Source of the DNA: Coxiellaceae bacterium UBA6002
Lineage (GTDB): Bacteria > Pseudomonadota > Gammaproteobacteria > UBA6002
Direction: 5' to 3'
Assembly (NCBI GenBank): GCA_002429595.1
Contig: DJAM01000023.1
Location: 3,091-11,298 of the forward strand
DNA length: 8,208 nucleotides
Position numbers and translations under genes: made by a program. The notes beneath the pieces were generated by a model. It had not been told where the DNA came from and searched no databases. It saw only the letters and a program-made list of their open reading frames with translations. Below, one piece after another: positions 1 through 7,627 of the stretch. How positions within the stretch are numbered: position 1 is the first letter of the stretch; each line of letters opens with the position of its first letter.

Positions 1-1200
1 AATCATCGTATCGGCATTAACTACAAGCTTGCCACCGACTTGTAATGTCGCTCCTGCTTGAACATCATTAACGTTTTCGCATTCACTATGACTGATGCCT
101 ACTTGATAAGGATCTCCTTTAGCAGACACGGTAAAATTTAGATTAGTGGTTTTTTGACTACTTTCACTGCGCAGTCGTTCTCCCTCAAGCGTAAAATTTC
201 TACAATTGACGATAAAATCATTCAGCGATTGAGCAAGAACACCTTTCAGCGTTACCATATCTTCAACTTCAAAATCTGCCGAGCCAACAAATATGCCGCC
301 CTCGCCAAGTGATTGACTGGATGAACTGACACTCGTCCATGTGAAGTTTACGCCCAACTGCGGAGCATACACACTTGGAAAATAACGCTTTAAACCTTCT
401 TGCAAAAGTGTATTGGTGCGAAGACCATTAAGAAGCGCATTGCCGGTATTCGCTAAGTTGATGCCAGTGCTCCAAGCATTTAAACCTATTTCCAACGCTC
501 CGTTCGAATGCGCTAGTTGGTTGAATTGGCACCAAGTTGAATCTCCTACAAATAGTGGACTTGAAAAATTGCAAGGATTATTTGTTCGAAGAAACTCTTG
601 ATTACACAGTGTGGCGCTCATACCAAACGAACTACTTCTATAGCTATGCTCTAGTTTACTCACTGTCATTTCAAAGTTTTTGGCCTGAACGTAAAATTTT
701 CCTGGTGTTATGATGTTAACACCACGCGCCTTAATATCGGATTCGCAGACTAAAGTTATTCCTGTTTGATCCATAATAACAGTTGGAGAACTAAACTCAT
801 CGTAACGTTCTTCATCACTGTGGAAGATACCAAGATTCTGCTTGCTACTTTTTTCTTCAACGTGACCAACTAAATCATAAAATTCTGCATTGTTGCGAGA
901 GTGGATATAAGTGCCGTTTTGCGCGACAAAATCTGTGGCAGTTGCTGTCAGGGAGCCTTCTTCACTTGAGATCACATTTTCGCCCTGTTGGCTGATAATT
1001 CCAGAGCGACCAACAGTTGTTTCATAAACTTCCTTATGATCTTGATTTAATCCGAAAAAACTAGACTCATCATGACGATAACTACAATAAGTATTACTTC
1101 TGGCTAATATTTCAATATCGTCAGTTGCGACAATATAATTACTACCAATACTGGAGATATAAGAGGCATCTACGGTCACTTTTCCAGTAGCATTAATAGC
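1..1200 (-). other. FHA-2 / hemagglutinin-repeat-like region of the giant protein (residues 2065-2464, continues off the window)
   Basis: The text pattern is that of the hemagglutinin-repeat region of FhaB/CdiA proteins. A strand pair of the type GSNYIVATDDIEILA is followed by a polar, serine-rich tail and a short SSFFG- or SSSFG-type motif. Examples are SNTYCSYRHDESSFFGLN near residue 2100 and KLEHSYRSSSFGMSA near 2249, with a third set in LAQSLNDFIVNCRNFTLEGE and following. In that family a variable effector or toxin tip usually follows this region, and here it would lie beyond the left edge. Confidence 0.55.
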
Positions 1201-4200
1201 TAAACCCACGCCTTGTGTGTCAACACCGCTGCCTCCACTCATAACAGAAAAGATATATTCAACGTGTCTCCCAAAAGATCCTGCAACAGTTCTAGTACCG
1301 CATTCATTAATGACATTTTTAGCTTCAATGCTAAGAAAGTGAGTTGCAGAAATGTAACCACCTTTGATATTAAATAAATCACTCGCCAACTTAAAAAAGC
1401 TAGTTTCAGTTTGGATAGTTTGCCCATAATTTTTAAAATTGTTTGCATTCACCATTAGATTAGGACCGACCAATGCCGACTTATAGGCCTGAACCATTTT
1501 AGCCCCCCAGGCACTGAGATATTTATAATTCACCTCTGCATCGATAACATCGCCTTTGATATTAATATTCAAAAAATCTTGGTAGAAAATATCTACGCCC
1601 AACAACGTAAGATTACCATTACTAACGCAATCTATCTGTGCTCCTGAGATTTGTGTTTTTTCAGGCAGGACTATTTTTTGATGATTGGAAAATCGGTGAC
1701 TAGAAGTATAGTATGAAGGATCCGTCGCTGGCACATTAGTTTTAATATCGATGCCTTTCGTTCCATCAAGATAAACCTCACCTCCACCGGTAAGAGAACT
1801 CTCAATCGTTACTTTACCGCGGTCGGAAATCAAAACAATATTATTCGTAGCCGAAATTCTCTCATTTATTTTTACATCTCCTTCAGTACTCTCTAAGGAT
1901 AATGAAGTAACAGACTGCGCAACATTACTTTGCACATTCTTACCAACTATAGTGACTTGATCTGCTGACGTAATACGTGTTGAGATATCAACCGATTGAT
2001 CTGTGATTACTTCTAAATCATCAGTTTTAAGTTTGTTATCCGCTAATAGATTGTTGACTTGTTGCGATGATAAATGTCCTGCAAGCTGAACTTGATTAAC
2101 ATCTACTGAACCAGCTTTATTAATTGTATCGGCTTGTAATAACAGAGCACTATTCTCACCCCTTGCCACCGTACTTGTTTGGGTCAAGTCAACGCTGTTG
2201 CCTGCTTGAAGTAGCAGTCTATTCTGCACTAATGCGCCACCTGCCAAACTAATTTTTTGCGTAGCAGATAAATCGACATTATTGGCTGTCAAATGACTGC
2301 CTTGCTCTTGAATGATATTTTCAGCAACAAAAACACTGTTGCTACTCGTAGCCTGACTACCTTGTTGGAAAAGAATATCCTGGCCTGATGTGACATGACT
2401 GCCGCTAATGTCTGCACCTCCGGCAAATTCTAATGCTTGGGCTGAATCAACCCAGATACCATTCAGTTTCACTTTACCTAAAAAATTTCCACCATTTAGC
2501 TCTAGCTGTTGCTGGTATAAAATTTGACTTGCATCACGAATGACTTCTCCTTCTAAGGCTAAACTTGCAGACTTGGATTCATGAACTTCGCCCAGCTTTC
2601 CGGATGTGTTCTGAGCTGACAAAACTCCATCGACAGTGGTTGTTTTAAATTGAACGGCGCTCTCAATCAAGTTCACATTCGCTTTTTCCGCAACACGCAA
2701 ATCTGTAGCTTTTAGATCACTTTGTCTAACCTCACTACCTTTATCACCAAAACGTATTACATCCCTTACTTCTATGACACTATTTGTCACATGGTTTTCA
2801 CCTTCTAGATCTAGGCTTCCATCAATAACAACTGCACTTTGTACGACATCAACTTGTCCTGCTCCACGTACGTCCTGTGTCGAATGAATCACCGTGGATT
2901 CTAATCGAACTGCGCCACTTAGCTCCGCACCATCTACCTGAACTCCTGTAAAACCTTTCTCACCAGTTGGTCCTTCTATCTCTTTACCAATCACCTTCAA
3001 GTCACCAGATGCGCCTTGTTGCACTTTACCTAAAGTCCCCCAACTGCCACTTGCGTTCAAGGAACCATCTTCTACGGTTTTATTGAAAGCAACTTGGCTG
3101 TCTTCTAATCGAACTTGGCTCTGATTTGCTATCTCTAAAGTAGATCCTTCTAGAATACTGTCTTGAACGTCACTTTGGTCTGCTAAAACTATCCTATCTG
3201 CTGCTTTTACCAAACTATTATTTATATGTGTTTGGCCTTCTAATCTAATATTCTTGTCATTAGTAAGAACAGCATCTTTAACTTCTAAAAGGCCTGTACT
3301 ATGAATCTCTTCTGTTGAAGTAATAACCGTAGAAACAAAATTTGTTTTACCTCGTAACTCTGCTCCACTTAACTGAAAACCTGTTAGAGTCTTATCACCT
3401 TCAAGACTGACTCCCTCGATACCGACTACATTTAATAGCCCAGTCACTTCTTGAACAACAGCGCCTAGTACACCACTACTTCCCGTCGCATTGAATGTGC
3501 CATTTAAAGTACTGTTAGCAAAGTTAACGTTGCTGGCATCAAGAGATAGTTCAGCTTTTTCTGCAACTTCAATTCTTGCACCTTCAAGGCTGCTACTTTG
3601 AACATCACTATGGCCCTCCCCAAAGCGTAAGCTTTCTGCAGCTTTAATGCTGCTATTAGCAACACGATTTTCACCCTCTAAACTAATTCCTGTTTCACTA
3701 CAGATACCACTGCGATTCACTTCTAAAATACCTACGCTACTAATTTTTTCTTTTGAGTAGACAGCAGTAGATTCCAAAGTAATTTTGCCACGAAGCTCGG
3801 CACCATTAAGCCCAAAACCTATCATTTTTTTCTGACCATCAACTTCAACTTCTTTTCCGATGACGTGCAAATCTCCCGTCGTTGCTTGTTTTACATGGCC
3901 TAAGTCTCCACCGCAGCCATCAGTAAGAAGCGCGCCATTTTCATTCGTCATGGCCACATTAAAACTGGCATTTTTAAATCGAACATCGGCATTTTTTTGG
4001 ATAGAAAGTTCATCGGCAGCAACGGAACCACTTCCAACGTCAACGTGACCGTTGAATTCGATTTTTTTCGTATTTAGGTAAGCTTGATCAGTATGTAAAT
4101 TTTTATGTTGGCTCAATTGATCGGCAATGACTGTAATAGATCGAGCGGTGATGTCGGTATCAAGGTGGACTTCTGTAGCGTTAATCATTTCACTGTCTAC

Positions 4201-7200
4201 AAGGTTGATGCCGTCATGCTGCCTGTAATACTCTGTCGAAATAGACTGCAAAGAAACTAACAGGCTATTACATTCTTCAACCGTAAATAAAGAATTCTCG
4301 ATATTAACAGCGGCTAATTTTTGTGATAATGCAGATAAATGGACAGCATTCATACTACTAGACAAACCAGTCAGTGTATTAGACAGAAGATCAACTTCTA
4401 AAAGGCTTTGGTCACTCACACTGCCACCAAACAGTCCGACAACACTAGGTAGGACATTTAAGAGATTTTGATGATTAACTGGCATAGATTTTGGAATGTG
4501 CTGTAAAGCGCTAGGCAGGCCTTTACCCATCATGGCAGCATTACAGCCAGCTAATGCAATATTCTTAATATTAAGAATGAGTGGATAAAACTCACGCGGA
4601 TGAATCGTAACGCCACTTTGATATTTCTCTACAAGTTTGACGATTTCTTGCTTAACACTGGCACCATTCAATCCAAGTTGAAGCAGAATATTTGCCGCTG
4701 ACAGCAACATTTTGCCTACAAACCCGATTTGTGGAGCAAAGAAAATGATTAGCTGTGCCGCAATAGATGCAATTTGAAGAACATAAGATGCACAGTTCAT
4801 TGCAAGCGCTTTACCATCTATTGCAGAGAACTGTTCTTGCATTAAAGCAGCCAATGTCTTTTCAGACGATACAGTACTGACAACTTCACGCATAAACTTC
4901 AACATACTTTTAATTTTTTCAATTGCAGTAATGTTAAATCCGAGATCCAGTTCCGCTAAGGTTGAACGACTGATGTTTTGGCCGTTGATTAAACCAACAT
5001 ACAGATTAAGAAAAGCATTGAGCTGGACATTATTGTCTGCTGTGATATCAGATAGCATGCCAAAGAAAAAAGCTGTGTTGATAGCGACTTGACTAGCTCT
5101 TAATTTTCCTAACAACTTTCCTTGCTTTAATTTTTCAGCCACATTGAAGTCACAAATTCCATTGATGAAGAAAATATCAAATGAGATATTTAAAGGCCCT
5201 TTAGCATCAACATCGCCTGAATTCCAACAACGACAGCCTTCGAGGTTCATATAACCATCTGACAAAACTTTACCGCTATCGTGGATTTCGCCACAGCCAT
5301 TGATCTCAACGAATAAATTGGTTTCTGATTTTAAAAGTCCATAGTGAGTCAAATCTTTTGTTTTAACTTTTAAATTATCGACACAAACAATCTGTGCTCC
5401 GTCATCTACATATAATTTCTCATTGCAAGTAATTTTATTTTGTATTATCTCTTTACCTTGAGATTTTGCTTGACCGTTGAGTTTAGAACGAGCTGTAAAA
5501 AATAATTTATCCGCCGTTATATCTAACAGACTACTGGTTTCAATTTCACCATCAAATTTAATTGCCGAAGCATTTATCTGATACACACCTTGCGTTGTTT
5601 CTTTGTTATCTGGTCTCTTTATACTGGAAATTTGGCCGGCCATGGTTGCTTCACTAACCTGGAGAGTCAGACCATCGCACTGCAGGTCACCCAAGCACTT
5701 TGCTTTGGTACCACTTAGTAGCAATGAGTTTGCTGTGACCCCAGAGTTAGAATCTAATACGATGGTTTGATTAGCATGTAACTCAAGTTCTTCGTTACTT
5801 AGATCACCTTTTACAACAATATCATCGCTTATAACACTTAACTTTTTAGCCTCGATATTTGCTTGCGAACAAACCTTCACTCCTTTATCAGCTTCTATTG
5901 TACAAACATTACCGTTTATACTTCCTTTAACAATGACTTCTTCACCTGTGATCTTGGATTCTTCACACTTTAGACGGAAGTTTTCTGGCATCTTTAAACT
6001 TGCTTGTGACTCGATCTTCACATCATAAGCATCTACCCTGCCACCCAAGAGGCTAACACTTTGTGCTTTTAACGATACAGAGGATTTTTTGCTGGAATTT
6101 TCTGGCTGCGGCGCAACAAGGGTAGCTGTTGTTTCTAATGTGATTGAGCTTGAAATTATCTCAACTACACTGGAATCTAATTGGCCCGCAAGATTACATT
6201 TTTCCGTACTTTCCAAAGTGAATTTATCAGCCTTGACTTCTGCTTCCGAGTTTAATGTAAAATTCTGACAAAATATTTGGACATCTCCTGTAACCTCAAA
6301 TTTACAGTCAACGACTATATTAGAGACGGGGGCATTAATAGTAAGCGATTGACACGTAAAATAATCTTTTAGACTTGAAAGCGAAAATAAACCGGGCTTT
6401 TTAACATCGACAATAACGCGTCCTTTGTGATTTAGGATGTGAACGAATAACTCTCCCTTCTCATCGTATAATACTCGCTGTATTTGATCGGGTTCATTAT
6501 CGATTTTTTGTGGTAATCTTTTAGTCACGTTAAGGATTAAATTTGCTTTACCAGTTTTAGAGATCAACTTTTGTTGAATTAAACCGGTCAAAATCTTTGA
6601 TGACGTCTCATGAACGGACTTATATTTCTTTCTTCTATTCTCACAAGAAAGTACTTCTTGGTCTTGCAAAACAGCAGCAGAAACAAGAGTTAAAGTCTTC
6701 TTATTTTTTGGATCAACGATTTCAACGTATACGGGTCTATTCTTTATTTTCCTTAAGGTATGAGACAAGAGTTTGAAATCACAATTTCGATGATGTTGTG
6801 AGAATCTAATTAGGAATTGTGATTTATCAGTGGCAGGAGTTTGTTGGTTTGCTTTTTCTAAGAGAGATTCAAGCTTTCTCATAGCCAGGTAGTCGATTGG
6901 TAACCCTTCCAGATCCAGTTGAGCAAGGGAATCAAAGGTTAAATAATAATCTAAGAGTGTATTCACATCTTGTTCTGTGAGCTTGTTTCCCCCGAACTCA
7001 ACTGGCCAAGGATTTTTTTTAGTTTTTAAACTAGAAATAATCCGCTGAAAGTCTTTACTCTCAATTCCATAGCCTGACATATCAAGCTCTAAAGGCCCTT
7101 CCTGCTTTAAGGCTTCAAAAGGTCCTTCTTTCATTAATTCAGCTAGATTTAACGATCTCACCTCTTTCGGTAACAACTCCGATTTCAACTTAGGGTTATA

Positions 7201-7392
7201 AAATCGAAAATTATTACTAGCCTGTTTTAGATTGAATTTTTTTAGAAAAAGATAGGTCACCATAAAAGTGGCAGCATCACGCAGATGCGGATTGATTCCT
7301 CTTTCACTTAGGAATAAACCATACAGGGTACGAGCCTGTTCATATTTACCTTTTTCGAACGCGGACTGAGCTTTTTCGAAATTAATATTCAT
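1..7392 (-). CDS. Giant FHA-like beta-solenoid protein with TPR/LRR-like N-terminus and internal 145-residue repeats (C-terminus off the window)
   Basis: The frame from ATG 7392-7390 is open for 2464 codons with no stop. The start is chosen because AGGGG lies 6 nt upstream and an in-frame TAG (7404-7402) sits four codons before it. Read by eye, residues 1-172 are TPR/LRR-like, 173-345 are unassigned, 345-755 are short beta-strand turns typical of a right-handed beta-solenoid, 756-1058 are helical with a hydrophobic stretch at 869-910, 1118-1699 are four tandem repeats, 1700-2060 are more solenoid, and 2065 onward resembles hemagglutinin-repeat/FHA-2 regions of FhaB and CdiA. Family members are normally large secreted adhesins or contact-dependent toxins. 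Here there is no N-terminal hydrophobic signal and no TPS domain with its NPNG/NPNL-type motifs, so export by the classical two-partner route looks unlikely. Function is not known. It could be an adhesin, a toxin carrier, or an effector delivered by another secretion system. Confidence 0.93.
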   Translation of the reverse strand, partial: MNINFEKAQSAFEKGKYEQARTLYGLFLSERGINPHLRDAATFMVTYLFLKKFNLKQASNNFRFYNPKLKSELLPKEVRSLNLAELMKEGPFEALKQEGPLELDMSGYGIESKDFQRIISSLKTKKNPWPVEFGGNKLTEQDVNTLLDYYLTFDSLAQLDLEGLPIDYLAMRKLESLLEKANQQTPATDKSQFLIRFSQHHRNCDFKLLSHTLRKIKNRPVYVEIVDPKNKKTLTLVSAAVLQDQEVLSCENRRKKYKSVHETSSKILTGLIQQKLISKTGKANLILNVTKRLPQKIDNEPDQIQRVLYDEKGELFVHILNHKGRVIVDVKKPGLFSLSSLKDYFTCQSLTINAPVSNIVVDCKFEVTGDVQIFCQNFTLNSEAEVKADKFTLESTEKCNLAGQLDSSVVEIISSSITLETTATLVAPQPENSSKKSSVSLKAQSVSLLGGRVDAYDVKIESQASLKMPENFRLKCEESKITGEEVIVKGSINGNVCTIEADKGVKVCSQANIEAKKLSVISDDIVVKGDLSNEELELHANQTIVLDSNSGVTANSLLLSGTKAKCLGDLQCDGLTLQVSEATMAGQISSIKRPDNKETTQGVYQINASAIKFDGEIETSSLLDITADKLFFTARSKLNGQAKSQGKEIIQNKITCNEKLYVDDGAQIVCVDNLKVKTKDLTHYGLLKSETNLFVEINGCGEIHDSGKVLSDGYMNLEGCRCWNSGDVDAKGPLNISFDIFFINGICDFNVAEKLKQGKLLGKLRASQVAINTAFFFGMLSDITADNNVQLNAFLNLYVGLINGQNISRSTLAELDLGFNITAIEKIKSMLKFMREVVSTVSSEKTLAALMQEQFSAIDGKALAMNCASYVLQIASIAAQLIIFFAPQIGFVGKMLLSAANILLQLGLNGASVKQEIVKLVEKYQSGVTIHPREFYPLILNIKNIALAGCNAAMMGKGLPSALQHIPKSMPVNHQNLLNVLPSVVGLFGGSVSDQSLLEVDLLSNTLTGLSSSMNAVHLSALSQKLAAVNIENSLFTVEECNSLLVSLQSISTEYYRQHDGINLVDSEMINATEVHLDTDITARSITVIADQLSQHKNLHTDQAYLNTKKIEFNGHVDVGSGSVAADELSIQKNADVRFKNASFNVAMTNENGALLTDGCGGDLGHVKQATTGDLHVIGKEVEVDGQKKMIGFGLNGAELRGKITLESTAVYSKEKISSVGILEVNRSGICSETGISLEGENRVANSSIKAAESLRFGEGHSDVQSSSLEGARIEVAEKAELSLDASNVNFANSTLNGTFNATGSSGVLGAVVQEVTGLLNVVGIEGVSLEGDKTLTGFQLSGAELRGKTNFVSTVITSTEEIHSTGLLEVKDAVLTNDKNIRLEGQTHINNSLVKAADRIVLADQSDVQDSILEGSTLEIANQSQVRLEDSQVAFNKTVEDGSLNASGSWGTLGKVQQGASGDLKVIGKEIEGPTGEKGFTGVQVDGAELSGAVRLESTVIHSTQDVRGAGQVDVVQSAVVIDGSLDLEGENHVTNSVIEVRDVIRFGDKGSEVRQSDLKATDLRVAEKANVNLIESAVQFKTTTVDGVLSAQNTSGKLGEVHESKSASLALEGEVIRDASQILYQQQLELNGGNFLGKVKLNGIWVDSAQALEFAGGADISGSHVTSGQDILFQQGSQATSSNSVFVAENIIQEQGSHLTANNVDLSATQKISLAGGALVQNRLLLQAGNSVDLTQTSTVARGENSALLLQADTINKAGSVDVNQVQLAGHLSSQQVNNLLADNKLKTDDLEVITDQSVDISTRITSADQVTIVGKNVQSNVAQSVTSLSLESTEGDVKINERISATNNIVLISDRGKVTIESSLTGGGEVYLDGTKGIDIKTNVPATDPSYYTSSHRFSNHQKIVLPEKTQISGAQIDCVSNGNLTLLGVDIFYQDFLNINIKGDVIDAEVNYKYLSAWGAKMVQAYKSALVGPNLMVNANNFKNYGQTIQTETSFFKLASDLFNIKGGYISATHFLSIEAKNVINECGTRTVAGSFGRHVEYIFSVMSGGSGVDTQGVGLAINATGKVTVDASYISSIGSNYIVATDDIEILARSNTYCSYRHDESSFFGLNQDHKEVYETTVGRSGIISQQGENVISSEEGSLTATATDFVAQNGTYIHSRNNAEFYDLVGHVEEKSSKQNLGIFHSDEERYDEFSSPTVIMDQTGITLVCESDIKARGVNIITPGKFYVQAKNFEMTVSKLEHSYRSSSFGMSATLCNQEFLRTNNPCNFSSPLFVGDSTWCQFNQLAHSNGALEIGLNAWSTGINLANTGNALLNGLRTNTLLQEGLKRYFPSVYAPQLGVNFTWTSVSSSSQSLGEGGIFVGSADFEVEDMVTLKGVLAQSLNDFIVNCRNFTLEGERLRSESSQKTTNLNFTVSAKGDPYQVGISHSECENVNDVQAGATLQVGGKLVVNADTMI
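2296..2733 (-). repeat. Tandem repeat unit R3, strongly diverged (residues 1554-1699, 146 aa)
   Basis: The unit starts EVRQSDLKATDLRVAEKANV, which matches R1 (IEVAEKAEL). The marker is degraded to NGGNFLGKVKLNG but keeps the glycine at unit position 81. The rest still aligns without large gaps: ADISGSHVTSGQDILFQQGS against VDVVQSAVVIDGSLDLEGEN of R2. It ends at QEQGS, where HLTANNVDL begins ordinary solenoid. The exact preservation of length is the main support for treating it as a full unit. Confidence 0.6.
2734..3171 (-). repeat. Tandem repeat unit R2 (residues 1408-1553, 146 aa)
   Basis: The unit begins DVQDSILEG and carries DGAELSGAVRLEST with its glycine at position 81, then NHVTNSVIEVRDVIRFGD. 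The block GSWGTLGKVQQGASGDLKVIGKE is closest to R0, so relatedness among units is not simply by adjacency. Confidence 0.8.
3172..3606 (-). repeat. Tandem repeat unit R1 (residues 1263-1407, 145 aa)
   Basis: The unit begins DVQSSSLEG and carries SGAELRGKTNFVST with the GAELRG glycine at unit position 81, then HSTGLLEVKDAVLT and NIRLEGQTHINNSLVKAADR. The next unit begins with the near-identical DVQDSILEG. It sits in frame directly between R0 and R2 with no linker. DNA similarity to its neighbours is visible, for example aactctgctccactt here against aagctcggcaccatt in R0. Confidence 0.8.
3607..4041 (-). repeat. Tandem repeat unit R0 of the giant protein (residues 1118-1262, 145 aa)
   Basis: This is the first of four head-to-tail units. 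Its marker motif NGAELRGKITLEST places the GAELRG glycine at unit position 80. It carries GDLGHVKQATTGDLHVIGKE, closely matched in R2 by GTLGKVQQGASGDLKVIGKE, and SLEGENRVANSSIKAAESLRF, matched in R2 by DLEGENHVTNSVIEVRDVIRF. Its first 30 residues match the later units less well. Confidence 0.75.
4219..5127 (-). other. Helical insertion with hydrophobic core between two solenoid segments (residues 756-1058)
   Basis: The beta-strand pattern stops abruptly and is replaced by helix-forming sequence rich in A, L, K, S and Q. Residues 869-910 contain long apolar runs (YVLQIASIAAQLIIFFAP, then MLLSAANILLQL) that could be two transmembrane or buried helices separated by a short APQIGFVGK turn. The solenoid pattern resumes around residue 1060. 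I do not recognise the domain. It could be a membrane-inserting module, a helical cap or an oligomerisation domain. Confidence 0.5.
5128..6360 (-). other. First beta-solenoid segment, cysteine-rich (residues 345-755)
   Basis: The segment is built of short alternating hydrophobic strands separated by G/N/D turns, with recurring forms such as SLTINA, VSLLGGRVDA, KLSVISDDIVVKGDL and LLLSGTKAKCLGDL. This is the pattern of filamentous-hemagglutinin-type right-handed beta-helices. I count 15 cysteines in about 410 residues, including GCRCW, whereas the later repeat region has only two in 582. It follows an unassigned linker (173-345) and leads directly into the helical insertion. Confidence 0.55.
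6877..7392 (-). other. N-terminal TPR-like and LRR-like region of the giant protein (residues 1-172)
   Basis: Residues 5-30 (FEKAQSAFEKGKYEQARTLY) have the helix-turn-helix spacing of a tetratricopeptide repeat. Residues 101-166 resemble two leucine-rich repeats of the ribonuclease-inhibitor type: LELDMSG, a helix, then FGGNKLTEQD, a helix, then LAQLDLEGLPI. The N-terminus has no run of hydrophobic residues after a basic start, so it is not a recognisable Sec signal. Such modules usually bind other proteins in the cytosol. Both assignments are by eye and would need profile searches. Confidence 0.45.
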
Positions 7393-7398
7393 TATTGA

Positions 7399-7403
7399 CC
7401 CCT
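7399..7403 (-). promoter_or_regulatory. Ribosome binding site of the giant gene
   Basis: AGGGG on the minus strand ends 6 nt before ATG 7392, a normal Shine-Dalgarno spacing. It overlaps the in-frame TAG at 7404-7402 that closes the frame upstream, and this fixes the start of the giant gene at 7392. The next in-frame methionine is more than 40 codons downstream and has no better ribosome site that I could see. Confidence 0.65.
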
Positions 7404-7489
7404 AAAAAAGGTTGAATGCTAAATCCTGACGAAGAAAGAAAGTCCATTTGTGGGGAAAAGCGCTGTGTAGACGAAGAAAACTATACAGA

Positions 7490-7506
7490 TTGCTAATATT
7501 TAGCAA
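7490..7506. repeat. Perfect inverted repeat TTGCTAA-TAT-TTAGCAA
   Basis: Arms of 7 bp are separated by 3 bp, about 100 bp upstream of the giant gene. The same heptamer TTAGCAA occurs again at 7676-7682, and a near copy TTGCTTA at 7543-7549. It may be an operator for a dimeric regulator or a small leader hairpin. Confidence 0.55.
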
Positions 7507-7564
7507 ATATACTAATGATGGGTTAACAAGTCTGTAAGACAATTGCTTAGTTTCTTGTGAGATA

Positions 7565-7578
7565 TTTCTTATAAGAAA
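7565..7578. repeat. 14-bp perfect palindrome TTTCTTATAAGAAA
   Basis: The two halves are exact reverse complements with no spacer, which favours a protein-binding site over an RNA hairpin. It lies about 175 bp upstream of the giant gene start. Confidence 0.55.
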
Positions 7579-7590
7579 GGGATGTAGCCT

Positions 7591-7618
7591 AATATTACTC
7601 CTAATAAAACATAATATT
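7591..7618. repeat. Inverted repeat AATATTA-N14-TAATATT
   Basis: Perfect 7-bp arms at 7591-7597 and 7612-7618. In such AT-rich sequence this can arise by chance, so its meaning is uncertain. Confidence 0.35.
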
Positions 7619-7627
7619 CCCTAAATT

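Noticed and set aside
413..601. Plus-strand 62-codon frame
   Set aside because: It lies antisense within the giant gene, has no ribosome site of note and no recognisable protein features.
1239..1448. Minus-strand 69-codon frame with a leucine-rich translation
   Set aside because: It overlaps the giant gene in another frame; the hydrophobic look comes from reading strand-rich coding DNA out of frame.
2950..3000. Collagen-like Gly-X-Y run (GPTGEKGFTG) in repeat unit R2
   Set aside because: It has only three triplets, and the other repeat units do not conserve it; it lies in a variable loop.
2296..4041. Repeats as a CRISPR array or insertion sequence
   Set aside because: The period is about 435-438 bp, fully coding and in frame, with protein-level and not exact DNA conservation. 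There are no spacers, terminal inverted repeats or transposase.
3860..4048. Plus-strand 62-codon frame
   Set aside because: It is antisense to repeat unit R0 of the giant gene, with no independent evidence of coding.
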